Shown one piece after another: positions 7,398-16,005 of a stretch of 29,376 nucleotides of DNA. The notes beneath the pieces are model-generated. The model worked only from the letters and a program-made list of their open reading frames with translations. It ran no database searches and was not told the origin of the DNA. Both the position numbers and the translations under genes were made by a program. The first letter of the stretch is position 1. Each line of letters begins with the position of its first letter. Origin of the DNA: Clostridia bacterium (GTDB taxonomy: Bacteria > Bacillota > Clostridia > Oscillospirales > Oscillospiraceae); NCBI GenBank assembly GCA_021153265.1, contig JAGKTU010000020.1, forward strand, positions 1-29,376, written 5' to 3'.

Positions 7398-10220
7398 ATG
7401 AACGATCATATCCGAATTCAAGGCGCGAGAGAGAACAATTTAAAGAATGTGGATCTGACCATTCCAAGAGATAAGCTGGTGGTGTTTACCGGCCTCAGCG
7501 GATCGGGCAAGTCCAGTCTTGCCTTCGACACCATCTATGCCGAGGGCCAGCGGCGGTATGTGGAGAGCCTCAGTTCCTATGCCCGGCAGTTTCTGGGACA
7601 GATGGATAAGCCCGATGTGGACTCCATCGACGGATTGTCCCCTGCCATCTCCATCGACCAGAAGACCACCTCCAAGAACCCCCGTTCCACGGTGGGCACG
7701 GTGACGGAAATTTACGATTATCTGCGTCTGCTGTGGGCGAGAGTGGGCGTACCCCACTGTCCCAAGTGCGGCAAGGAGATTGCACGGCAGACCATCGATC
7801 AGATCGTGGACCGGGTGGAATCTCTGGGAGAAGGCACGCGCTTTATTGTGCTGTCGCCTGTGGTGCGCGGGAAAAAGGGCGAGCATCAGAAGGTGTTTGA
7901 GGACGCCCGGAAGCAGGGCTTTGCCCGTGTCCGGGTGGATGGCATCCTTTACGATCTGACTGAGGAGATCAAGCCGGAGAAGAACAAAAAGCACACCATC
8001 GATCTGGTGGTGGACCGTCTGGTGCTGAAAGACGGCCTGCGCCGCCGTCTGACGGACTCCATCGAAACGGCCTGCGCCCACTCCGGCGGCCTTGTGACCA
8101 TCGAACTTCCCTCCACCAAGGAAGAACTGAGCTTTTCTCAGAACTACGCCTGCGAGGACTGCGGTATCAGTCTGACGGAACTGGAGCCGAGAATGTTCTC
8201 CTTTAACAATCCTGCCGGCGCCTGCTCCCACTGCACGGGCTTAGGCTTCCAGCTGGTGGCGGATGAGGATCTGGTGATCCCGGATAAAAGTAAGTCCATT
8301 TTCGGCGGCGCCATTCAGGCTTCCGGCTGGCAGAGCGCAAGGACGGACTCTATTTTCCGGATGTATTTTGAAGCGCTAGCGCAAAAGTATCATTTTTCAC
8401 TCACTGTCCCGGTGAGCGAGCTGCCCAGAGAGGCACTGGATGTGATCCTGTACGGCACCGGCGGCGAAAAGCTGCGGATGACCTACAACCGGGGCAACGG
8501 CATGGGCGTTCTGGAACAGCCCTTTGAGGGTATTCTCAACAATATCAGCCGCCGCTATCGGGAGACACAGTCCGATTCGGCCCGGAAGGAGCTGGAGGAG
8601 TGCATGTCCACGGCTCCGTGCCCCGCCTGTCATGGCGATCGACTGTCGGATATCGCCCGGGCGGTGACCGTGGGCGGTTTGGGCATCATGGATTTCTGCC
8701 GGATGAGCATCGGGCAGGAATTGAAGTTTTTGAATGAACTGCAGCTGGAGGGCAATATGGCTCTGGTTGCAGAGCAGATCGTAAAGGAGATTAAATCCCG
8801 GCTGCAATTTTTGTCGGATGTGGGTCTTAGCTATCTGACCCTCTCCCGGGCATCGGGAACACTCTCCGGCGGCGAGAGCCAGCGCATTCGGTTGGCTACC
8901 CAAATCGGTTCTTCACTGATGGGCGTGCTGTATATTCTGGACGAGCCTTCCATCGGTCTGCACCAACGGGACAACGACAAGCTGTTGGGCACGCTGAAGC
9001 AGCTTCGGGATTTGGGCAATACGCTGATCGTGGTGGAGCACGACGAGGATACCATGCGCGCAGCGGATTTTATCGTGGATGTGGGCCCCGGTGCGGGCAG
9101 CCGCGGCGGTGAGATCGTTGCGGCGGGAACGCTGGAGGCGATCCTGGCGTGTGAGCGGTCCGTGACGGGTCAATATCTGTCCGGGGCGAAGAAAATTCCT
9201 ATTCCATCCGCCAGACGGAAGGGGAACGGCCAAAAACTTTCGATTCGGGGCGCATCGGAGAACAATCTAAAGGATGTGGATGTGGATATTCCGCTGGGGA
9301 CGTTGACCTGCGTTACCGGCGTGTCCGGTTCCGGTAAATCCAGTCTGGTCAACGAGGTTCTCAATAAGACCCTCCTTGGTAAGCTGAATCATGCCCGGAC
9401 AAGACCCGGTGCATGCCGGTGTGTGGAGGGTATGGAGCATCTGGACAAAGTCATCGACATCGATCAGAGCCCCATTGGAAGAACGCCCAGAAGCAATCCG
9501 GCCACCTATACGGGACTGTTTAACGATATTCGGGATCTGTTTGCCTCTACCAACGATGCCAAGATCCGGGGCTATGGCCCGGGACGGTTCTCCTTCAATG
9601 TCAAGGGCGGACGGTGCGAAGCCTGCTCCGGCGATGGTCTGGTGAAGATCGAAATGCACTTCCTTGCGGATGTATATGTGCCTTGTGAGGTCTGTAAGGG
9701 CGCAAGATACAACCGGGAGACGCTGGAAGTCCAGTATAAGGGCAAAAATATATCCCAAGTGCTGAATATGACGGCGGAAGAAGCGGTGGATTTCTTTGAA
9801 AATCTGCCAAAGATCCGCAGAAAAGCCCAGACCTTGGTGGAAGTGGGCTTAGGATATGTTAAATTGGGTCAGTCCAGCACCACACTCTCCGGTGGTGAAG
9901 CTCAGCGCGTCAAGCTGGCTACGGAACTGGCCAGAATTTCCACGGGACGGACGATCTATATTCTCGATGAGCCTACTACGGGACTGCATGCGGCGGATGT
10001 GCATAAGCTCATTGAGGTTTTGCAGGCGCTGGTGGATTCGGGCAACACGGTATTGGTCATTGAACATAATCTGGATGTGATCAAAACCGCAGACCACATC
10101 ATTGACCTCGGCCCTGAAGGCGGCGACGGCGGCGGCTATGTGGTGGCTTCCGGTACGCCGGAGGAAGTGGCTAGTGTGGAAGAAAGCTACACGGGACAGT
10201 ATCTGAAGCGCTACCTGTAA
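7398..10220 (+). CDS. uvrA: Excinuclease ABC subunit UvrA
   Basis: 940 residues, the standard UvrA length. UvrA is the damage-sensing dimeric ABC ATPase of nucleotide excision repair and loads UvrB. There are two nucleotide-binding domains. The first has Walker A GLSGSGKSSLA near residue 32, with signature LSGGESQR and Walker B LYILDEPSIGLH near 490-520. The second has Walker A GVSGSGKSSL near 640, LSGGEAQR near 830 and IYILDEPTTGLH near 855. Zinc-binding cysteine pairs are visible in CEDCGISLT...CSHCTGLG and in CEACSGDG...CEVCKGARYN, plus CPKCGKEI. The ATG at 7398 follows AGGAG at 6-nt spacing. UvrB is 2 kb downstream on the same strand but is separated by an opposing kinase-like gene, so the two are not one operon. 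Confidence 0.98.
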   Translation: MNDHIRIQGARENNLKNVDLTIPRDKLVVFTGLSGSGKSSLAFDTIYAEGQRRYVESLSSYARQFLGQMDKPDVDSIDGLSPAISIDQKTTSKNPRSTVGTVTEIYDYLRLLWARVGVPHCPKCGKEIARQTIDQIVDRVESLGEGTRFIVLSPVVRGKKGEHQKVFEDARKQGFARVRVDGILYDLTEEIKPEKNKKHTIDLVVDRLVLKDGLRRRLTDSIETACAHSGGLVTIELPSTKEELSFSQNYACEDCGISLTELEPRMFSFNNPAGACSHCTGLGFQLVADEDLVIPDKSKSIFGGAIQASGWQSARTDSIFRMYFEALAQKYHFSLTVPVSELPREALDVILYGTGGEKLRMTYNRGNGMGVLEQPFEGILNNISRRYRETQSDSARKELEECMSTAPCPACHGDRLSDIARAVTVGGLGIMDFCRMSIGQELKFLNELQLEGNMALVAEQIVKEIKSRLQFLSDVGLSYLTLSRASGTLSGGESQRIRLATQIGSSLMGVLYILDEPSIGLHQRDNDKLLGTLKQLRDLGNTLIVVEHDEDTMRAADFIVDVGPGAGSRGGEIVAAGTLEAILACERSVTGQYLSGAKKIPIPSARRKGNGQKLSIRGASENNLKDVDVDIPLGTLTCVTGVSGSGKSSLVNEVLNKTLLGKLNHARTRPGACRCVEGMEHLDKVIDIDQSPIGRTPRSNPATYTGLFNDIRDLFASTNDAKIRGYGPGRFSFNVKGGRCEACSGDGLVKIEMHFLADVYVPCEVCKGARYNRETLEVQYKGKNISQVLNMTAEEAVDFFENLPKIRRKAQTLVEVGLGYVKLGQSSTTLSGGEAQRVKLATELARISTGRTIYILDEPTTGLHAADVHKLIEVLQALVDSGNTVLVIEHNLDVIKTADHIIDLGPEGGDGGGYVVASGTPEEVASVEESYTGQYLKRYL

Positions 10221-10228
10221 GAAAATAA

Positions 10229-10251
10229 GCGCACCGCTTAACGCGGTGCGC
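10229..10251. terminator. Terminator hairpin between convergent uvrA and kinase-like gene
   Basis: Perfect 9-bp stem GCGCACCGC / GCGGTGCGC with a 5-nt loop. A T-rich run (TTATTTTCTT) follows on the minus strand only, so it best serves the minus-strand gene. It may also stop uvrA transcripts. Confidence 0.65.
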
Positions 10252-10256
10252 CTGGA

Positions 10257-11339
10257 TCAATTGGATTTGCCGCAGTCAAATGCGGTGGCGGGCAGACTGT
10301 CGGAAAGCTCGATGAGCTGGTGATTCCGGCCGCCGGCGTAATCCACGCGCAGCAGCGGAGAACGGACGATGGACTGCTTATTTTCCCGGATGGCGATGGT
10401 CATGGTCACCCGGACACCCTGGCCCTCAGGCTGATCCACCAGTACGGTGCCGCCGTGCTGCGCCGCTGCGGAGCGGATCAGCACCATGCCGAGTCCGATG
10501 CCGAACCGGCCGTCCTCAATGGTGGGAATGCGGCAGAAACGGTTAAAGATGTTGCCTTTCAGGCTCTCGGCGACACCGTCGCCGGAGTCCTGCACAGTCA
10601 GGACCAGCAAATTCCCCTTCTTGGTCAGCTTGGCATCGATGGTGCCGCCGGCGGGGGTGAACTTGATGGCGTTGGACAGAATGTTCAGAACTGCCCGTTC
10701 CAGCTTTTCTTTGTCAGCCAGACAGAAGACACTCTGGGGATAGTTTGTGAAGCGGAAATTCAGTCCTGCCTGCTTGATCAGCTCTCCGGCACTGTTGAAG
10801 GTGTCCTCCAAAAGGGCGCAGACATTTCTGGTTTCGGTGGGGGCGGCGGCAGCGGCATAGCGGTTGGCATCGGACATGTTAAAGATGATGCGAAGCATCT
10901 GATACAGTCCCCGGTTCAGTCGGGCCACCTTTTCGACGGCTTCCGAAGACACCTGCGCAGCAGCGGCAGGGAGCAGGTCGTCAGCGATGGTCATGACGCT
11001 GGTCAGGGGCTCCCGAAGCTCCAGCGCAGCCAGAGCCATGGCGCGCAACTCGGTCTGATCCTCCTCCTGCTCCAGAAGGAAAACATCCGTATCTCCCATC
11101 CGGGTGACGGAAGCTCCCCAGATCTGATCCGCGATCTTCAAGGTCAGATACAGGCAGCCTCCGGTAAACTCGCCATACTCGGTGTGGCCGGTGTGGAGCA
11201 AAGGGGCGATGTCTTCGCCCGGGGTGAGCATACGCAGCTCGGCGGAGGGATTCACCTTTACGATTTTTTGATCCCTTACGCAAAAACCGGGACGGTCCAT
11301 CAGGTCCAGCATCCCGTAAATATCGTTTGATTGTGCCAT
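10257..11339 (-). CDS. Soluble sensor-histidine-kinase-like protein lacking the phosphoacceptor His
   Basis: 360 residues from ATG 11339, which has AGGAGG 6 nt upstream; a longer frame starting at 11420 lacks this. No signal peptide or membrane segment is seen. Residues about 5-90 look like a small PAS-type sensor (DRPGFCVRDQKIVKVNPSAE). Residues about 98-165 are the two-helix dimerisation region. Its H-box reads ALELREPLTSV where HELRTPLTSI is usual, putting Leu106 at the phosphorylated His. The ATPase domain is intact: N-box NILSNAIKFTP (219-229), G1 DSGDGV (251-256) and G2 FGIGLGMVL (279-287). There is no response regulator beside it. It may be a pseudokinase or ATP-dependent regulator; an alternative acceptor cannot be excluded. 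It is monocistronic, with its own promoter and terminator. Confidence 0.85.
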   Translation of the reverse strand: MAQSNDIYGMLDLMDRPGFCVRDQKIVKVNPSAELRMLTPGEDIAPLLHTGHTEYGEFTGGCLYLTLKIADQIWGASVTRMGDTDVFLLEQEEDQTELRAMALAALELREPLTSVMTIADDLLPAAAAQVSSEAVEKVARLNRGLYQMLRIIFNMSDANRYAAAAAPTETRNVCALLEDTFNSAGELIKQAGLNFRFTNYPQSVFCLADKEKLERAVLNILSNAIKFTPAGGTIDAKLTKKGNLLVLTVQDSGDGVAESLKGNIFNRFCRIPTIEDGRFGIGLGMVLIRSAAAQHGGTVLVDQPEGQGVRVTMTIAIRENKQSIVRSPLLRVDYAGGRNHQLIELSDSLPATAFDCGKSN

Positions 11340-11425
11340 GACGATCCTCCTCATGGTGATTATCTTGTCCAGATTCCATAGTTTGTTGCGCCGAAGCATT
11401 CGACGCGTTCTGATATACAATCCCT

Positions 11426-11454
11426 ATTTTAGCGAATCATGACGAAAATAGCAA
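11426..11454 (-). promoter_or_regulatory. Predicted sigma-A promoter of the kinase-like gene
   Basis: On the minus strand, TTGCTA (11454-11449), a 17-nt spacer and TAAAAT (11431-11426). It leaves a leader of about 80 nt before ATG 11339. It lies in the 142-nt gap shared with divergent radC, for which I see no equally good promoter. Confidence 0.6.
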
Positions 11455-11481
11455 GGAAATTCTACGGCAGGGGTGAAATTT

Positions 11482-12162
11482 ATGTCGATCCATGATGGTC
11501 ACAGGCAGCGGATGAAGGAACGTTTCCTCGCCGAGGGCCTGGATAACTTTAGTGACATACAGGTTTTGGAACTGTTGCTGTTCTATGCGGTTCCGCGGCA
11601 AGATACCAATCCCATCGCCCATGCTCTGCTGGAGCGGTTTGGCACACTGGCGCAGGTATTGGAAACGCCGGTCGCCGAGCTGGAAAAGGTGAAGGGCGTG
11701 GGACACAATGCGGCGGTTCTGCTGAATTTATCGACAGAGTTGGGACGGCGCTATCAGGTCAGCAGGATGATGCAGACCAGAATTCTGGCGTCTGTAGAGG
11801 AATGCGGTAAGTATTTGGTGCCCCGTTTCTTTGGGCGTCGGAATGAGACGGTATTCATTCTCTGTTTGGATGCCAAGTGTAAGGTTCTGGGATGCGTGGA
11901 AGTGGGCGAAGGCAGTGTCAATTCTGCCGGCGTACCCGTCCGGCGAATCGTGGAAACGGCGCTGGCATATAACGCGACGACCGTAATTCTGGCCCACAAC
12001 CATCCAAGCGGCTTGGCGCTGCCATCCGGGGAGGATGTGCAGACCACCCATCGGGTGGCGGCGGCGCTGAACGCGGTAGAGATTTCTCTGGCAGATCATA
12101 TTGTGGTGGCGGACGATGACTTTGTGTCCATTGTCCAGTCGGGCTATTACCGCCCGGAATGA
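11482..12162 (+). CDS. radC: RadC-family JAB/MPN domain protein
   Basis: 226 residues from ATG 11482, chosen over GTG 11473 because AGGGGTGA sits just ahead of the ATG and overlaps the GTG. Residues about 1-85 form a helix-hairpin-helix-like N-terminal region (ELEKVKGVGHNAAVLL). Residues about 100-226 are the RadC JAB metalloprotease-like domain, with HNHPSGLALPSGED providing the His-x-His and Asp metal ligands. The family was named for a supposed DNA-repair role that was later disputed; its true substrate is unknown. Here it directly precedes uvrB: its stop codon overlaps the uvrB Shine-Dalgarno sequence, so the pair should be co-transcribed and perhaps translationally coupled. That agrees with, but does not prove, a repair connection. 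Confidence 0.93.
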   Translation: MSIHDGHRQRMKERFLAEGLDNFSDIQVLELLLFYAVPRQDTNPIAHALLERFGTLAQVLETPVAELEKVKGVGHNAAVLLNLSTELGRRYQVSRMMQTRILASVEECGKYLVPRFFGRRNETVFILCLDAKCKVLGCVEVGEGSVNSAGVPVRRIVETALAYNATTVILAHNHPSGLALPSGEDVQTTHRVAAALNAVEISLADHIVVADDDFVSIVQSGYYRPE

Positions 12163-12171
12163 GGTGTTTCT

Positions 12172-14139
12172 ATGGATCGATTTCAACTGGTTTCGGAATA
12201 TAAACCCTCCGGAGATCAGCCGGAGGCTATCGAGGGCCTGGTAAACGGTGTAAATTGGGGTCTGCGGGAGCAGACACTGCTTGGTGTTACCGGATCCGGC
12301 AAGACCTTTACGATGGCATCGGTGATTGAAAAACTGAACCGTCCCACACTGGTCTTAGCCCATAATAAGACGCTGGCGGCTCAGTTGTGCAGCGAGTTCC
12401 GGGAATTTTTCCCCAACAACGCGGTGGAGTATTTCATTTCCTATTACGACTACTATCAGCCGGAGGCGTACATCGCCCATACGGACACCTATATCGAAAA
12501 GGATGCTTCCGTCAACGAGGAGATCGACCGTCTGCGCCATAGTGCAACCTCTGCGCTGTTTGAGCGCCGGGACGTGATCGTGGTGTCTTCCGTCAGCTGC
12601 CTGTACGGTCTGGGTGACCCTATCGATTATAAGAGCATGGTCATCTCCCTTCGGGTAGGACAGGAATACCCCTTAGACGATGTTCTGAAAAAACTGGCGG
12701 AGATCCGCTATGAGCGCAACGATTTGGACTTTTCCAGAAATAAGTTCCGGCTACGGGGCGATACTCTGGAAATTTATCCTGCTTACTGGTCGGGAAGAGC
12801 CATTCGGGTGGAATTTTTTGGCGATGAAGTGGATCGGATCAGCGAGATCAACGCCGTTTCCGGCGTGGCGGAGCGGTATATCGACCATGTGGCCATCTAT
12901 CCTGCCAGCCACTATGTGGCATCCAAGGAAAAACTCCACCGGGCCATGCTGGAGATCCAGAAAGAGTGCGACGAGCAGGTGGCGTGGTTTCGCAGTCAGG
13001 ATAAGCTCATCGAAGCCCAGCGCATCGCCCAGCGGACGGCCTACGATCTGGAAATGCTGACGGAGATCGGCTTCTGTAACGGTATTGAGAACTACTCACG
13101 GGTGATCCAAGGCCGTCAGCCCGGAACACCGCCCACTACGCTGCTGGACTATTTCCCTGATGATTTTCTGCTGTTCATTGATGAGAGTCACGTGACGCTG
13201 CCCCAGACCCGGGCGATGTACGCCGGTGATCGCAGCCGAAAGGATGCGCTGGTGAATTACGGATTCCGTTTACCCTCGGCTTACGATAACCGCCCCTTGA
13301 ATTTCAAGGAATTTGACGAAAAAATCAATCAGGTGATCTATGTCTCTGCGACCCCTGCTGAATATGAACGCACACGTTCCGGTCAGACGGTGGAGCAGGT
13401 GATCCGTCCCACGGGTCTATTAGACCCGGATGTGGAGGTGCGGCCCATTGACGGTCAGATCGACGATCTGATCGGGGAGATCAACGCCAGAACCGCGAAA
13501 AATGAGCGGGTTCTGGTGACCACGCTGACCAAGAAGATGGCGGAGGATCTGACGGTCTATCTCCAGAAAGCCGGTATCAAAGTCCGCTACATGCACTCGG
13601 ATATCGGCGCCATGGAGCGCATGGAGATCATCCGGGATCTCCGAATGGCAAAATTTGACGTACTGGTGGGCATCAATCTGCTTCGCGAGGGTCTTGACCT
13701 GCCGGAGGTGAGCCTTGTTGCGATTCTGGATGCGGACAAGGAGGGATTCCTGCGGAGCGAGACCAGTCTGATCCAGACCATCGGCCGCGCCGCGCGGAAC
13801 GCCGAGGGCAAGGTGATCATGTATGCGGACAAAGTCACCCCTTCCATGCGAGCTGCCATCGACGAAACCGCCCGCCGCCGGGATATCCAGAATGCCTACA
13901 ATCAGGCCCACGGCATCGTCCCCAAGACGGTGATCAAGTCCGTTCGGGATCTGATCGAGATTTCCTCTCCTACGGCGGAGCGGAAGGGACGCAGCGGCGT
14001 GAAGATGACCAAGGCGGAGAAGGAAAAGGAGATCGCCCGTCTGGAGAAGCAGATGAAGGAAGCAGCCCGGATGATGGAGTACGAATACGCGGCACTGCTG
14101 CGTGATCAGATCATCGAGCTTCGGGGAAATGGACTATAA
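12172..14139 (+). CDS. uvrB: Excinuclease ABC subunit UvrB
   Basis: 655 residues, the usual UvrB length. UvrB is the helicase-like subunit that verifies damage and recruits UvrC. Walker A GVTGSGKTFT lies near residue 39. The beta-hairpin that clamps DNA is marked by SYYDYYQPEAY near 92-102. Helicase motifs include DESHVTLPQ near 338, YVSATPAEYE near 390 and QTIGRAARN near 541. The C-terminal UVR motif (EKEIARLEKQMKEAARMMEY) near 615-650 binds UvrC. ATG 12172 follows GAGGTG, which overlaps the radC stop. A large hairpin follows the stop codon and separates it from the convergent transporter gene. Confidence 0.98.
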   Translation: MDRFQLVSEYKPSGDQPEAIEGLVNGVNWGLREQTLLGVTGSGKTFTMASVIEKLNRPTLVLAHNKTLAAQLCSEFREFFPNNAVEYFISYYDYYQPEAYIAHTDTYIEKDASVNEEIDRLRHSATSALFERRDVIVVSSVSCLYGLGDPIDYKSMVISLRVGQEYPLDDVLKKLAEIRYERNDLDFSRNKFRLRGDTLEIYPAYWSGRAIRVEFFGDEVDRISEINAVSGVAERYIDHVAIYPASHYVASKEKLHRAMLEIQKECDEQVAWFRSQDKLIEAQRIAQRTAYDLEMLTEIGFCNGIENYSRVIQGRQPGTPPTTLLDYFPDDFLLFIDESHVTLPQTRAMYAGDRSRKDALVNYGFRLPSAYDNRPLNFKEFDEKINQVIYVSATPAEYERTRSGQTVEQVIRPTGLLDPDVEVRPIDGQIDDLIGEINARTAKNERVLVTTLTKKMAEDLTVYLQKAGIKVRYMHSDIGAMERMEIIRDLRMAKFDVLVGINLLREGLDLPEVSLVAILDADKEGFLRSETSLIQTIGRAARNAEGKVIMYADKVTPSMRAAIDETARRRDIQNAYNQAHGIVPKTVIKSVRDLIEISSPTAERKGRSGVKMTKAEKEKEIARLEKQMKEAARMMEYEYAALLRDQIIELRGNGL

Positions 14140-14142
14140 GGA

Positions 14143-14173
14143 AATCCCCTCCGGGAATAACCCGGGGGGGATT
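14143..14173. terminator. Hairpin between convergent uvrB and symporter genes
   Basis: Thirteen-bp GC-rich stem AATCCCCTCCGGG / CCCGGGGGGGATT with one T-G pair and loop AATAA, starting 4 nt after the uvrB stop. Neither side has a strong U-tract, so it may work as a bidirectional or factor-assisted terminator or as a 3'-end stabiliser. Confidence 0.55.
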
Positions 14174-14199
14174 GCTACATTGCAAGGATAGTAAGAGGA

Positions 14200-15792
14200 T
14201 TACTTCTGCTTCTTGCGAGCGTTCAGCTCCTCGGTCATCTTAGCGAGGGTCTTCTTATCGATGTTGTAAATCAGAGAAACACCAACAAACTGGCAAACAG
14301 CGCTGAACATATAAAGACCAGCAACCAGCCAGCAGAGTCTTCCTGCGGTTTCAGCGGACTGACCAACGGTACCCAGAGCGGAAACATAGCCGATCAGGGG
14401 AGTGCCCATGATAGCGATGACAGCAGCGGGGCCAACGCCCTGAGCCAGCTTGCGGAAGAAGGAGTGCAGTGCGTATACAACGCTCTCCTCGCGCTTGCCA
14501 AACTTCCACTCCTGATAGTCGATGGCATCACCCATCATAGCCCAGGAAACGCAGTTGTAGAAGCCCATGCCCAGACCGAAGAAGACCAGGCCGATCATGT
14601 AAACGATCAGCTGGATGTTCTTGGGACACAGGGGGAATACGCACATGATGCCACCGCCGATCAGACCGGCAATGGAACCGATGGAAGCGACTTCTTTCTT
14701 GCCATACTTCCGAACCAGTTTGGTAGCGAAGGGCATGAAGAGGAACATAGGCAGGAAGCCGACCATCATGATCAGGCTGGACAGACGGGCCTGACCGAAG
14801 TGGGTTGCAAACATAATCGTGTTAGCGGTGGTGGCGGACTGCATACCAAGGAACATACCCATAGCAGCGATGGTGCAGCCGACAGCGGGACGGTTTTTCA
14901 TGAAGGTGCCGAAGGACTTGATCAGGCTGACCTTCTGGCCCTCTTCCTGGTTGAGCTGTGCGTACTCATTACCACGGATGGTGATATTCTTGATCATAAA
15001 GATAAAGCATACAAAAGCCAGAACGCCCATGATCAGAGCCGCCCAGAATACCTTTTCGCCCAGCAGGACTTCGATCTGATTGCCGGTCAGGGGGCTGAGA
15101 ACCTGATCACCGGCCTTATAGGCTTCGCCGGTTAAGGGGTTGCTGAGGAATTTTTCGGGGGCGAATGCGCTTTCTGCACCCTCGGGAATTTCGATCTTAT
15201 CCAGGAACCAGGTGGGATTTTCGGGATCGAAAGTGACCTTGTTCCAAATCAACAAATTCAGAATGACACCGGGGATTACGCCGCCGAGAGCGCCGCCGAT
15301 GGAGCGGAATACGGAAAGCTGCGCTCTCTCACCGGCATCCTCGCTGACCAGGTTCAGCATAGTGCCGTAGGGAACGTTTGCCATGGTGTATGCAGCGTCC
15401 CAAATCACATAGCCCAGGATGAACAGCACAGCCTTAACAAAGGCGGTGGCACCAGGGAAGGGCATGAACACAGCGGCGCCGCCAACCAGCAGACCAAGTG
15501 CGCCGATCAGGATGTAGGTTTTGTACTTGCCAATCTTATACTTTCTCTTGTCGTTATCGATGAGAGAACCGATGATGGGGTCATTGATCGCATCCCATGC
15601 CTGAACAATCACCAGCAGAATAGAGAAGATGCCTGTTTCCATCATCATGTAAACAAGCCAGAAAGTCTGTACGGTGCTCTTAAGGCCGAAACTCAGGTTA
15701 CAGCCAAAGTCACCGGCTGCATAAGCGATCTTGTCGCGCATGCCAAACTTCCGGTAGCCCTTGCTGTCCAGGGTAACGGGTTTCTTTGCCAT
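14200..15792 (-). CDS. GPH-family (MelB/GusB-like) sugar:cation symporter
   Basis: 530 residues with about 12 predicted membrane helices. The N-terminus (MRDKIAYAAGDFGCNLSFGL, residues 18-37) and helix II motif WDAINDPIIGSLID, with Asp67 and Asp71 at the cation-site positions of MelB, place it in the glycoside-pentoside-hexuronide:cation symporter family of the MFS. Members co-import glycosides, pentosides or hexuronides with Na+ or H+; GusB carries glucuronides. It is longer than typical members (about 450-480) because of a hydrophilic insertion at about 184-247 between helices V and VI, predicted outside. It contains two similar NPLTGE/SPLTGN segments. ATG 15792 follows AGGAGG at 8 nt. It is divergent from the TetR gene and near the GH79-like hydrolase, which suggests uptake of that enzyme's substrate. 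Confidence 0.9.
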   Translation of the reverse strand: MAKKPVTLDSKGYRKFGMRDKIAYAAGDFGCNLSFGLKSTVQTFWLVYMMMETGIFSILLVIVQAWDAINDPIIGSLIDNDKRKYKIGKYKTYILIGALGLLVGGAAVFMPFPGATAFVKAVLFILGYVIWDAAYTMANVPYGTMLNLVSEDAGERAQLSVFRSIGGALGGVIPGVILNLLIWNKVTFDPENPTWFLDKIEIPEGAESAFAPEKFLSNPLTGEAYKAGDQVLSPLTGNQIEVLLGEKVFWAALIMGVLAFVCFIFMIKNITIRGNEYAQLNQEEGQKVSLIKSFGTFMKNRPAVGCTIAAMGMFLGMQSATTANTIMFATHFGQARLSSLIMMVGFLPMFLFMPFATKLVRKYGKKEVASIGSIAGLIGGGIMCVFPLCPKNIQLIVYMIGLVFFGLGMGFYNCVSWAMMGDAIDYQEWKFGKREESVVYALHSFFRKLAQGVGPAAVIAIMGTPLIGYVSALGTVGQSAETAGRLCWLVAGLYMFSAVCQFVGVSLIYNIDKKTLAKMTEELNARKKQK

Positions 15793-15846
15793 TTTTCTTC
15801 CTCCTTAGTTTGTGCGAGAATAGCATCCCACTTCAATGAAACAATT

Positions 15847-15866
15847 ATAAACTATGAACAGTTTAT
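15847..15866 (-). promoter_or_regulatory. Inverted repeat overlapping the predicted symporter -10 region (candidate operator)
   Basis: Perfect 7-bp arms ATAAACT and AGTTTAT separated by ATGAAC. On the minus strand one arm overlaps a consensus TATAAT (15850-15845); no good -35 is seen 16-18 nt further upstream. A palindrome of this size over a -10 beside a TetR gene suggests a repressor site, but which protein binds is inferred. Confidence 0.45.
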
Positions 15867-15946
15867 TAAATAGGGGCAAAAATGATATTCTGTGACATGG
15901 GCTGATGATTTGTTGCGCGCATATTTTGTAAAGAGTAAACAAACGG

Positions 15947-15975
15947 TTGATGTTTCGGTGAAAATATGTTATACT
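15947..15975 (+). promoter_or_regulatory. Predicted sigma-A promoter of the TetR gene
   Basis: TTGATG (15947-15952), a 17-nt spacer and TATACT (15970-15975) with an extended TG at 15967-15968. It lies 30 nt before the chosen start codon at 16006, which supports the shorter reading of that gene. Confidence 0.7.
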
Positions 15976-16005
15976 ATTGTCATAAAAGCAGGGGGCGGTT
16001 TGAAA

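Noticed and set aside
15892..16005. Longer N-terminus for the TetR regulator
   Set aside because: It would be coded across the predicted extended -10 promoter, and its 38 residues have no TetR resemblance; ATG 16006 has a ribosome site.
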